Shown: positions 1 to 7,160 of the stretch, in pieces
Numbering within the stretch: the first letter of the stretch is position 1
Layout of the letters: each line of letters opens with the position of its first letter
Source: Bacteroidales bacterium
Lineage (GTDB): Bacteria > Bacteroidota > Bacteroidia > Bacteroidales > UBA1402
Assembly (NCBI GenBank): GCA_021373135.1
Contig: JAJFTH010000001.1
Span: forward strand, 124,001-188,000
DNA: 64,000 nucleotides
Direction of reading: 5' to 3'
Notes under the pieces: generated by a model
Databases searched by the model: none
Seen by the model: the letters and a program-made list of their open reading frames with translations, nothing else
Told to the model about the DNA's origin: nothing
Translations under genes and position numbers: made by a program

Positions 1-198
1 ACGTCTCACGGAAGTGGAACAAACCCCGGTATCTATACTCGGGAAAATATTCATCACAACTCGTTTTCCGGAAAAATTTTTCAAACTGACATCAACAAGG
101 TCTGTTCCGGTCAGACAAAAATCTTTTGCCATAGAACCAACTTGGGGTAGTGTTCCACATGTATTGACAGGAACGCTCTTAAATGTAATTTTTGCCAT
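1..198 (-). CDS. tpx: Thiol peroxidase (Tpx), N-terminal 66 residues, cut by window edge
   Basis: Translating the minus strand from the ATG at 198 gives an uninterrupted 66-codon frame to the window edge, beginning MAKITFKSVPVNTCGTLPQV and ending in IFPSIDTGVCSTSVRR. This matches the N-terminal third of the atypical 2-Cys peroxiredoxin Tpx, a periplasmic or cytoplasmic enzyme that reduces H2O2 and alkyl hydroperoxides with thioredoxin. Cys60 in the SIDTGVC motif is the expected peroxidatic cysteine. The resolving cysteine (near residue 95) would lie outside the window. The gene follows feoAB on the same strand after about 200 bases. Recognition is strong despite truncation. Confidence 0.93.
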   Translation of the reverse strand, partial: MAKITFKSVPVNTCGTLPQVGSMAKDFCLTGTDLVDVSLKNFSGKRVVMNIFPSIDTGVCSTSVRR

Positions 199-362
199 AT
201 TATATAGAATTTATGATTTAAACGTTTTCCGATTTGATAAAGCTACAAGCAGTACCTTTTATGGAAACATCATTTTAAAAGAAAAGTTCAGCAATCTAAA
301 AAATAAAGATCTTTCATTGATTACCGAATACCGAAAATGCCACATTCGACAGACAGGCCGAA

Positions 363-378
363 TAAGAAGAGCTTCTTA
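363..378. other. Perfect 16-bp palindrome between feoAB and tpx
   Basis: TAAGAAGAGCTTCTTA is its own reverse complement. It lies 22 bases downstream of the feoAB stop and 165 bases upstream of the tpx start. It sits inside a weaker outer inverted repeat (GAATAAG near 360 and CTTATTC near 395). No T-run follows on either strand, so it is not a standard intrinsic terminator. It could be an operator for tpx or a transcript-end hairpin. The sequence alone does not decide. Confidence 0.35.
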
Positions 379-399
379 ACTATTTTATAGACCTTATTC

Positions 400-3039
400 T
401 TAGATAAACAGCAAGGCTATCCTATATACAGCAAACGAAACGACCCAAGCCAAAGCCAACGTGTACAAAATCGTAAAGGCACCCCACTTCCAGCTTCCGG
501 ACTCATTCTTGATGGCTGTCACTGTCGCAATGCAGGGGAAATACAGCAATACGAAAACCATCAGAGATAAAGCCACCGCTCCGTTAAAAACGGGAGATCC
601 GTCTGAATAAGTATCCGACTTGAGCCTGCTACTCAATGCTGCTTGATCATCCTTTCCTACATAAAGGACACCTAATGTGCTCACAACCACCTCCTTGGCT
701 GCAATCCCGGAGACAAGTGAAACTCCGATTTTCCAGTCAAATCCAAGAGGTGTGATGGCCGGTTCTACAAATTTTCCAATCTGCCCAATGTAAGAATGCT
801 CTTGTTGCTCGATATGGCTTTTTTCAGAATGGGTAAGATTATATGTTTCATTTTGCGGGAAATAGCCCAGAAACCAAATTACGATAGAAGCCAATAGAAT
901 AACGGTACCCATTTTTTTCAGGTACTGAGCAGACTTTTCCCACATATGCCGGGAAATGGATTTCAATGTTGGCAGACGATATGGAGGTAGTTCCATCACA
1001 AAAGGCATTTCTTCCCGGTGAAAGAAAAAGCGTTTGAATACTCTGGCCATCACCACAGCCATGACTATCCCCAGCAAATAAATACCAAACAGCACAAGCC
1101 CGGCATGATCCGGAAAGAACGCCCCGGCCAACAGTAAATAGACAGGCAACCGCGCACTGCAAGACATGAGCGGAGTCACCAGCATGGTCACCATCCGGCT
1201 GTTTCGATTTTCGATGGTTCTGGTAGACAAGACAGCAGGCACACTGCAACCAAAACCCATAATCATGGGAATGAAAGACTTGCCGTGAAGTCCCATCTGA
1301 TGCATGATCTTATCCATAATGAAGGCTGCCCTGGCCATATACCCGCTGTCCTCCATAAAGGAAATGAAAAAGTAAAGAATCAGGATATTGGGCAAAAAGA
1401 CAATCACCCCTCCGACTCCTCCGATGATACCATCCACAATCAAATCTTTCAAAGGACCCGGATTCATGAGTTGGTCGAAAAGTCCGGCCAACCAGCCCAC
1501 TCCTGCATTGATCCAGTCCATGGGATACTTGCCGAGTGAGAATGTACACTCAAACATCACAAACATGAACAACAAAAAAACAGGATAGCCCAGATACTTA
1601 CCAAGCACAACGGAATCAATTCTTTTCGTTTGATTCTGTTCCGGTTTTTTCCCCACTTTATATGTTTCTGCCAATGCTCCGGAAATAAAGCCATACTTGG
1701 CATTCGTGATAGCCACCTCAGGATCCTCTTTCAGTTTTTCCTTTATGATAATGACCGATCTATCCCTTACGGATTGAATATCTTTGGCATTGGGCAAGGT
1801 TTGGATGAGTTTTTCCACTTCTTTGTCGCCTTCCAGCATCTTGATGGCCAAAAAGCGGGTGGAATACTTATCCCGGACACCATCATTCTTGACTATTTCA
1901 GCCCTAACCACTTGGATGGCCTTTTCAAGCACCGGCCCATGATTGACATGAATGTGTCGGGTCATGGAACCTATTTGATAATAGTGCTCGTGATGTTGGT
2001 CAGAATGATCCTCCTGTGAATCAGCACGCCGATGTTGACGATATTTCTTCTCGAGCCTGTCACGATGTCCCTTTTTTTCCTGATGTTCCAGTTCCAATTC
2101 TTCGGGAGTCATCCGGTGCTCTGTATCTTCATAAATTTCCTCCAAAGTTTCATGATCCAAATCATGTTGATGATAGTACTCATGAAGTTCATGCAAACTT
2201 TCAAGTTTTATTTCTCCTTCCTTGGTAAAGAAGTCTGTTCCTTCGTATACTTTAATGATTACATGAAATAAGGTATCCAATCCCCAGCCTTTTCGGCCAA
2301 TTGTAGGAATGACAGGTGCCCCTAAAAGCTTGCTCAACTGCAGATGATCCAACTTGCTGCCGGATTCCTGCAGTTCATCATACATATTCAGCGCAATGAC
2401 CATACGCAGGTTCATGTCAATAAGCTGCGAAGTCAGGAAAAGATTTCGTTCCAGATTGGAGGCATCCACCACATTCACCACAACATCCGGTGTTTCTTCG
2501 GCCAAATGTTTTCGCACATATACCTCTTCCGGCGTATATGCAGAAAGGGAATACGTTCCAGGTAAGTCTACTATTTTAAAGGTATAATCCCTGAAGCAAA
2601 AACTCCCTTCTTTGGCATCCACTGTGACACCTCCATAGTTGCCAACATGCTCATGAGCACCTGATGCCTGATTGAAAAGAGATGTTTTTCCACAATTCGG
2701 ATTACCTACCAATGCAATGTTGATATGTTTTCGTTTTGAAAAGGCTATCTTTAGAAGTTCATCCTCACTGATGACACCATTGTAGGCATCTGTCTCCAAG
2801 GTCTCAAGTGCTTCTTTGTTACTGACCACTTCAATGTTTTCTGCTTCACTCCGACGCAACGAAACCTCATAGGTCATAATCCTATACTTGACAGGATCCA
2901 ACAATGGGGCATTCTGTAAAGACTCTACCACTTTACCACGGACAAAGCCCATTTCAATGATGCGTTTTCGAAATCCGCCATGTCCGAAAACCTTGACGAT
3001 AACCGCCTTTTCTCCTGTCTTTAAATCTGAAAGCTTCAT
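400..3039 (-). CDS. feoB: Fused FeoA-FeoB ferrous iron transporter with His-rich insertion
   Basis: An 879-residue inner-membrane Fe(II) permease. Residues 1-75 are a FeoA (SH3-like) domain. Residues 105-270 are the G domain, with GNPNCGKT at 112-119 (G1), DLPG at 158-161 (G3) and NMYD at 218-221 (G4). The C-terminal half holds the Nucleoside_recog/Gate membrane segments. FeoA-FeoB fusions are usual in Bacteroidota. Between the G domain and the membrane part, residues 283-367 form a charged, His-rich stretch (16 His) that I do not expect in enterobacterial FeoB. The gene is divergent from the kinase gene at 3184. A -7 like TAACTTTG on the minus strand at 3056-3063 leaves a very short leader. 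No Fur box could be identified with confidence. Confidence 0.95.
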   Translation of the reverse strand: MKLSDLKTGEKAVIVKVFGHGGFRKRIIEMGFVRGKVVESLQNAPLLDPVKYRIMTYEVSLRRSEAENIEVVSNKEALETLETDAYNGVISEDELLKIAFSKRKHINIALVGNPNCGKTSLFNQASGAHEHVGNYGGVTVDAKEGSFCFRDYTFKIVDLPGTYSLSAYTPEEVYVRKHLAEETPDVVVNVVDASNLERNLFLTSQLIDMNLRMVIALNMYDELQESGSKLDHLQLSKLLGAPVIPTIGRKGWGLDTLFHVIIKVYEGTDFFTKEGEIKLESLHELHEYYHQHDLDHETLEEIYEDTEHRMTPEELELEHQEKKGHRDRLEKKYRQHRRADSQEDHSDQHHEHYYQIGSMTRHIHVNHGPVLEKAIQVVRAEIVKNDGVRDKYSTRFLAIKMLEGDKEVEKLIQTLPNAKDIQSVRDRSVIIIKEKLKEDPEVAITNAKYGFISGALAETYKVGKKPEQNQTKRIDSVVLGKYLGYPVFLLFMFVMFECTFSLGKYPMDWINAGVGWLAGLFDQLMNPGPLKDLIVDGIIGGVGGVIVFLPNILILYFFISFMEDSGYMARAAFIMDKIMHQMGLHGKSFIPMIMGFGCSVPAVLSTRTIENRNSRMVTMLVTPLMSCSARLPVYLLLAGAFFPDHAGLVLFGIYLLGIVMAVVMARVFKRFFFHREEMPFVMELPPYRLPTLKSISRHMWEKSAQYLKKMGTVILLASIVIWFLGYFPQNETYNLTHSEKSHIEQQEHSYIGQIGKFVEPAITPLGFDWKIGVSLVSGIAAKEVVVSTLGVLYVGKDDQAALSSRLKSDTYSDGSPVFNGAVALSLMVFVLLYFPCIATVTAIKNESGSWKWGAFTILYTLALAWVVSFAVYRIALLFI

Positions 3040-3055
3040 ATTGAATATTTAACAG

Positions 3056-3063
3056 CAAAGTTA
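3056..3063 (-). promoter_or_regulatory. Probable -7 element for feoAB
   Basis: The minus strand reads TAACTTTG, a match to the Bacteroidota -7 consensus TAnnTTTG, 17 bases upstream of the feoAB ATG. The -33 position reads TTGC rather than TTTG. No transcription data were available; the assignment rests on the motif and position. Confidence 0.4.
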
Positions 3064-3130
3064 GTTCATGAGAATGTTTCAGGCAATACCCATTTATCGG
3101 TATTCAGCATAAAATTTTCAAGTTGTTTAT

Positions 3131-3161
3131 ATTGATGCCATCAAATAAATAGCTACCTTTG
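3131..3161 (+). promoter_or_regulatory. Probable promoter of the two-component pair
   Basis: ATTG at 3131-3134, a 19-base spacer and TACCTTTG at 3154-3161 follow the Bacteroidota layout TTTG-N19-TAnnTTTG, with one mismatch in the -33 box. The start codon at 3184 lies 22 bases downstream. It is divergent from the feoAB promoter within a 144-base gap. Confidence 0.5.
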
Positions 3162-3183
3162 TTTACGAACAAACCCTTTTCTG

Positions 3184-4284
3184 ATGGCTTCCATACCGAA
3201 TATTCTGATTGTTGATGACAACCTGGACAACCTCCTTTATCTGGAGATATTATTGCGTAACCTTCAGGTTAAACTAATTCAAGCTGTTTCTGGATATGAG
3301 GCATTGAAAGCCACCAAAAATATTGATCTTTCACTGGCCATTCTGGATGTACAGATGCCAGGCATGAACGGCTTTGAGCTGGCTGTTCACCTCAATGAAG
3401 ATCGTGCAGAGTGCAAAGTACCCATTATTTTCCTGACAGCTGCCTACCCCAACACTTCCAAGATTGAAGAAGGTTATGAAGCCGGTGCTGTAGATTATAT
3501 CATCAAGCCACTTAACAAGTCCATACTCATCAGCAAAATCAATGTTTTCCTCGAACTTCACTGGCAACAGGTCAGATTGATTGAAAATGCCGAGAAACTC
3601 AGGATTTCCGAATCGAAGCTTCTGCAAGCCAAACAAGAGCTGGAACAACTCAACCAATACCAGATCAAAGCCATTGAGGAAGAACGTACTCATATCTCCT
3701 TTCAGGTTCACGACGAACTTGGACAATCAATGACAGCCCTAAAAATGGATTTGAGCTGGGTGCGTCAAAATTTGGACAAAAAAGATCAAATTGAACAAAG
3801 AGTCGGAAAAATGATAGAGATGACCAACGATGTCATACGGAAAGTACAACACATTTCCTCAGAATTACATCCCGGAATGTTGGATGACCTCGGGCTTGTG
3901 GCAGCCATTGAATGGTACTGCGGAGAATTTGAAGAAAGAACAGGCATCCCATGTAAATTATCCCTGGATGACATGGACTCTGAAATCACCACCATCAACC
4001 TGACTTTGTTTCGCGTACTACAAGAAGCACTGACAAATGTTATCCGCCATTCCAAAGCAACAACCTCAAAAATCGAACTTATCAACCGAAAAGACGAGAT
4101 TACTCTCAGAATTTCAGATAATGGGCATGGTATTCCACAAGAAAAATTGACTTCAGGAAAATCTTTCGGAATCATCGCCATGCGACAAAGGGTTCAACAA
4201 TGCGGAGGAAATATTGATTTTTTAAACAAATCAAAGAATGGGACCATCATAGAGGTCAAAATTCCTAAAACAAATATCTCATGA
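3184..4284 (+). CDS. Receiver-HisKA_3 histidine kinase (soluble, NarX-type catalytic core)
   Basis: A 366-residue protein with no membrane segment. Residues 5-125 are a response-regulator receiver with the acidic pocket D11-D12, phospho-acceptor D55 (LAILDVQMPG), T85 and K108. A short coiled coil (about 135-165) leads to a HisKA_3 dimerisation domain with H176 in QVHDELGQ. The HATPase follows: N-box around N285, DNGHGIP at 312-318 and a second Gly-rich box near 325-335. The receiver-first order implies that the kinase is controlled by another phosphodonor rather than by its own sensor. It overlaps the next gene by ATGA and probably phosphorylates it. The stimulus cannot be read from the sequence. 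Confidence 0.88.
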   Translation: MASIPNILIVDDNLDNLLYLEILLRNLQVKLIQAVSGYEALKATKNIDLSLAILDVQMPGMNGFELAVHLNEDRAECKVPIIFLTAAYPNTSKIEEGYEAGAVDYIIKPLNKSILISKINVFLELHWQQVRLIENAEKLRISESKLLQAKQELEQLNQYQIKAIEEERTHISFQVHDELGQSMTALKMDLSWVRQNLDKKDQIEQRVGKMIEMTNDVIRKVQHISSELHPGMLDDLGLVAAIEWYCGEFEERTGIPCKLSLDDMDSEITTINLTLFRVLQEALTNVIRHSKATTSKIELINRKDEITLRISDNGHGIPQEKLTSGKSFGIIAMRQRVQQCGGNIDFLNKSKNGTIIEVKIPKTNIS

Positions 4285-4910
4285 AAGTTCTTATTGCCGA
4301 TGATCACGCAATCGTGCGCGAAGGAGTCAAGCAAATCGTAAAGACTCTCCCTGAAGTCACCTTAATTGAAGAAGCGACAGATGGAAATGACGCTTTTTCA
4401 AAAATATGCAACACAGAATACGATTTGGTCATTCTGGATATTTCCATGCCCGGAATGTCAGGATTGGATGTTCTTCAAAGGATCAAGGACAGAAATATCC
4501 AAACGCACCTACTCATTTTCAGTTTTTACCCACAAGAACAATACGCCATCCGTGCCTTCAAGCTTGGAGCCTCTGGCTATCTGTCCAAAGACAGCGCATT
4601 TGATGAACTTGCAAAAGCCATCAGAAAAATAGCTGCCGGAGAAAAATATGTTTCTGCTGCATTGGCAGAAAAGCTTATTTTTCAGGATTCCAGCATGGAT
4701 GGGAAACTACCCCATGAGCAACTCTCCGAACGGGAATTTCAGGTAATGATCCTACTGGCAAAAGGCAAATCCGTGATGGAAATTGCCAACGAAATCTTTA
4801 TTTCTGACAAGACTGTAAGTACTTATAGAATGCGAATCATGGAGAAAATGAATCTGAAAAAAAATGCAGACCTTACCATGTACGCCCTGAGAAACAAGCT
4901 TATAGAATAA
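4281..4910 (+). CDS. NarL/FixJ-family response regulator
   Basis: A 209-residue regulator with a receiver domain at 1-120 (acidic pair D7-D8, phospho-acceptor D53 in LVILDISMPG, conserved K103) and a LuxR-type helix-turn-helix at about 147-205 (LSEREFQVMILLAKGKS... IFISDKTVSTYRMRIMEKM). Its ATG overlaps the stop of the upstream kinase gene by four bases, the usual arrangement for a cognate pair. Target genes are not evident. The 409-base gap downstream contains a possible unannotated transcript. NarL-type assignment is firm; the signal and regulon are unknown. Confidence 0.9.
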   Translation: MKVLIADDHAIVREGVKQIVKTLPEVTLIEEATDGNDAFSKICNTEYDLVILDISMPGMSGLDVLQRIKDRNIQTHLLIFSFYPQEQYAIRAFKLGASGYLSKDSAFDELAKAIRKIAAGEKYVSAALAEKLIFQDSSMDGKLPHEQLSEREFQVMILLAKGKSVMEIANEIFISDKTVSTYRMRIMEKMNLKKNADLTMYALRNKLIE

Positions 4911-5268
4911 GATCCTTCTTGGAAAATTCCACGCAGTGTAGGTGATTGCCCTACACAAAAATCAGACTTTCCCCTGCTTATTATTACAGCTTTCCTTATC
5001 TTTTCAGGAAAATACATATTATATATTTGTATAGTGAAGGTCATCCCTCACGGATCTTTTTATAAGAGATAAAACAAAGAAAACGAGCCGTTACATATTT
5101 TCATGATACCACTCCTATTAGTATGTAACTGGTTCGTTTGCTCAAAGCTCAGTTACAGCCAACATTTCAGCCACCATTATCAAGACAATAAACATCAATA
5201 AGATTCAGGATAAAACTTTGGAAAAGTGGTTGTTGGAATGGATTTGACCATGTCTGAGACCTATGTAC
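4911..5268. other. Non-coding gap with a hairpin, a -7 element and a large inverted repeat
   Basis: No convincing gene fills this gap. Visible structures are: a 7-bp perfect hairpin (GTGTAGG 4936-4942 / CCTACAC 4950-4956) 25 bases after the regulator gene; a TATATTTG -7 element at 5022-5029 on the plus strand; and a 17/18-base imperfect inverted repeat with arms at 5081-5097 and 5122-5139 and a 24-base loop. An ATG in the loop (5103) opens a 32-codon frame with a hydrophobic start (MIPLLLVCNWFVC). I do not call it a gene. Confidence 0.5.
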
Positions 5269-5300
5269 AAAAAAAGGGATATCGTCCCCAATATCCCTTT
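5269..5300 (-). terminator. Intrinsic terminator of the ferredoxin gene
   Basis: A perfect 10-bp stem (AAAGGGATAT 5273-5282, ATATCCCTTT 5291-5300) with an 8-base loop. On the minus strand it is followed by a run of seven T, 20 bases after the ferredoxin stop. On the plus strand it could also end a transcript entering from the 5.0-5.2 kb gap, although the T-run there is poorer. Confidence 0.8.
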
Positions 5301-5319
5301 ATGTTCTTTTCGCAACTAT

Positions 5320-5487
5320 TTATTCCGGATGAATAGCTTCTACAGGACAAACGTCTGCACAAGTTCCACAATCGGTACATACCTCCGGATCAATTTTATA
5401 GATATCACCTTCAGAGATAGCTTCTACCGGACATTCATCGATGCAAGTTCCGCATGCGATGCAATCTTCGCCAATAACATGAGCCAT
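5320..5487 (-). CDS. 2[4Fe-4S] bacterial-type ferredoxin
   Basis: A 55-residue protein starting MAHVIGEDCIACGTC. It has two CxxCxxCxxxCP motifs (CIACGTCIDECP and CTDCGTCADVCP), each ligating a [4Fe-4S] cluster with the characteristic shared last Cys. It is a small soluble low-potential electron carrier of clostridial type, serving oxidoreductases such as pyruvate:ferredoxin oxidoreductase. The ATG at 5487 is chosen because the frame's upstream extension (to 5556) lacks family similarity and overlaps the promoter. It is a single-gene unit with a clear promoter and terminator. Confidence 0.95.
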   Translation of the reverse strand: MAHVIGEDCIACGTCIDECPVEAISEGDIYKIDPEVCTDCGTCADVCPVEAIHPE

Positions 5488-5522
5488 GATACAATAGATT
5501 AAATGAGTATTAATTAGCAGGG

Positions 5523-5553
5523 CAAATGTACGGAATTTTAGAATTCTTCCAAA
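5523..5553 (-). promoter_or_regulatory. Ferredoxin promoter, close match to Bacteroidota consensus
   Basis: On the minus strand: TTTG (5553-5550), exactly 19 bases, then TACATTTG (5530-5523). This is an exact match to TTTG-N19-TAnnTTTG. The start codon lies 35 bases downstream, and the match excludes the longer upstream start of the ferredoxin frame. It is the best promoter match I found in the window. Confidence 0.72.
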
Positions 5554-5626
5554 CAAAGCTGCAATATTTCATACTAAAAATCGTTTATTCTTTTGTCATT
5601 GACGAGATATTCGTAGAAAAGCAAGG

Positions 5627-6343
5627 ATGAGGAACATAAAAACGTATATACTTCTTTTGAGTATTATACTCTGGGGGCAATCTGGAACATTGACTGCTCA
5701 GCATCGGGTTCAGTATCTTCAATATGAAGATCTGAAACCTTATCATTTTGGCTTTTTGGTAGGACTTCATGCACAAGACCTGATTTTTCAACATTCCGGA
5801 ATCGAAGACGCAGACGGACATCGATGGTATGCCAATATTGCCTCCTATACCCCTGGGTTTTCCGTTGGCGTCATTGGCGATTTAAGACTGGCTGATTTCC
5901 TGAGCTTACGGGTGACCCCTACCATCCATTTTGGGAGCAAAGAAGTCACCTTGATGTCCGACGCGGCAAATGCCATCGCGACAAAGGCTTCCGTTCGCTC
6001 AAATTATATCATGTTACCCCTCAATCTCCGATACAGAGGAGCCCGCACCAACAATTTTCGACCATACATCTTAAGCGGTTTCAGTGCAGGCATAGATATG
6101 GGAAGAGACAAACATGAACCCATTTTGCTGAAGCCGGTTAATCTCTATTGGGAAATCGGAACCGGTTGTGATTTCTACCTTCCCTATTTTCGCCTGGTTC
6201 CGGAATTGAAATTTTGTATTGGCATTGGTGACATATTCGATCATGACAGATCTGACAAGGATAGCGAATCCTATCTCAAATATACCAATGCCTTTGATAA
6301 AATCACTTCCAGATTGGTGGTATTTACACTCCAATTTGAATGA
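5627..6343 (+). CDS. porT: PorT-family outer-membrane beta-barrel protein
   Basis: A 238-residue protein with a signal peptide (hydrophobic residues 6-18, likely cleavage after LTAQ near 25). It is followed by alternating strands of an eight-stranded barrel type. The early segment YLQYEDLKPYHFGFLVGLH and the overall length fit PorT/SprT, an outer-membrane protein of the type IX secretion system in Porphyromonas and relatives. PorT-family proteins also occur in species without a full type IX system, so function is inferred from similarity as I recall it. No other T9SS gene is in the window. It stands alone between the ferredoxin gene and rplS. Confidence 0.72.
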   Translation: MRNIKTYILLLSIILWGQSGTLTAQHRVQYLQYEDLKPYHFGFLVGLHAQDLIFQHSGIEDADGHRWYANIASYTPGFSVGVIGDLRLADFLSLRVTPTIHFGSKEVTLMSDAANAIATKASVRSNYIMLPLNLRYRGARTNNFRPYILSGFSAGIDMGRDKHEPILLKPVNLYWEIGTGCDFYLPYFRLVPELKFCIGIGDIFDHDRSDKDSESYLKYTNAFDKITSRLVVFTLQFE

Positions 6344-6518
6344 TCTTGCAGTCTATGTCTGTGTAAAGAGTCAAAAATCAATTATTTGGAAATTTTGGAT
6401 ACCGTTCTTGTTTTACCCGATTTTTTTTACTTTCTTTGCACCCGCTTTGCGTAATCGCTGGCAGGAAAGAGAGTAGCCTGTTATGTTGCGCCATTCACTC
6501 ACTAATAAATGTCTTATT

Positions 6519-6866
6519 ATGGACTTAATGAAAATTGCCGAAGAGGCTTTCGCCACAGGAACTCAACATCCATCTTTCAAGAGTGGAGACACTGTAACAG
6601 TTGCTTACCGCATTAAAGAAGGTAACAAAGAACGTATACAGCAGTATCGCGGCGTTGTAATAAAAATCGCCGGACATGGCGAAAAGAAACGTTTTACCGT
6701 TCGAAAGATGTCTGAAAACGTTGGTGTAGAACGTATTTTTCCGCTTGAATCTCCGTTTATCGACAGCATCACCATCAATAAAGTCGGTAGAGTTAGAAGA
6801 GCAAGACTTTTCTACTTACGCGGTCTAACCGGCAAGAAAGCACGCATCAAAGAAAAGAGATCGTAA
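6519..6866 (+). CDS. rplS: 50S ribosomal protein L19
   Basis: A 115-residue L19, starting MDLMKIAEEAFATG and ending GLTGKKARIKEKRS, with the family core YRGVVIKIAGHGEKKRFTVR and the VERIFPLESP motif. L19 sits at the 30S/50S interface. The ATG at 6519 is preferred over an in-frame ATG at 6483, because the family begins here and the extra 12 residues are unlike L19. In many bacteria rplS follows trmD; here it is monocistronic with its own strong terminator. Confidence 0.97.
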   Translation: MDLMKIAEEAFATGTQHPSFKSGDTVTVAYRIKEGNKERIQQYRGVVIKIAGHGEKKRFTVRKMSENVGVERIFPLESPFIDSITINKVGRVRRARLFYLRGLTGKKARIKEKRS

Positions 6867-6893
6867 GCATCTATTCTTCCAGGTATATTAAAC

Positions 6894-6926
6894 AAAAAAG
6901 CAGCTTTATGATAAAGCTGCTTTTTT
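6894..6926 (+). terminator. Strong terminator after rplS
   Basis: AAAAAAGCAGCTTT and AAAGCTGCTTTTTT form a 14-bp stem with a 5-base loop (ATGAT), ending in a T-run. It begins 28 bases after the rplS stop. The symmetrical A/T flanks would let it work in both directions. Confidence 0.9.
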
Positions 6927-7160
6927 ATTTAACGCCCCCTCCCTTTCTCCACTCCTTAAAAAATCCAAAAATCGAGTTTTTCTGCACTTATAACGAATTA
7001 ATTTCATAATTTCGTCCTCGGTTAAATGTCTTCGGATCTTATTTTACATCCTGAATTTTGACCCTGTGTCACTCTGCAACCAACAAACCGGTCAAACAAA
7101 CATGCAGGAATACAAAATGCGGACTGTTTTATCCGATCTGAAATTTAAAATTATTCTCAA

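Noticed and set aside
14..379. Plus-strand open frame of 121 codons at the left edge
   Set aside because: Minus-strand bases 1-198 encode the thiol peroxidase N-terminus with clear family motifs; the plus frame is its antisense.
848..2587. Several frames inside feoAB on both strands
   Set aside because: They lie inside a gene with full FeoA and FeoB domains and have no family features of their own.
3331..4181. Two minus-strand frames opposite the histidine kinase
   Set aside because: The plus-strand gene has receiver, HisKA_3 and HATPase motifs in order; the minus frames are its antisense.
5103..5201. 32-codon hydrophobic frame in the hairpin loop
   Set aside because: Too short and lacking any family signal to call a gene; noted only as part of the possible transcript finding.
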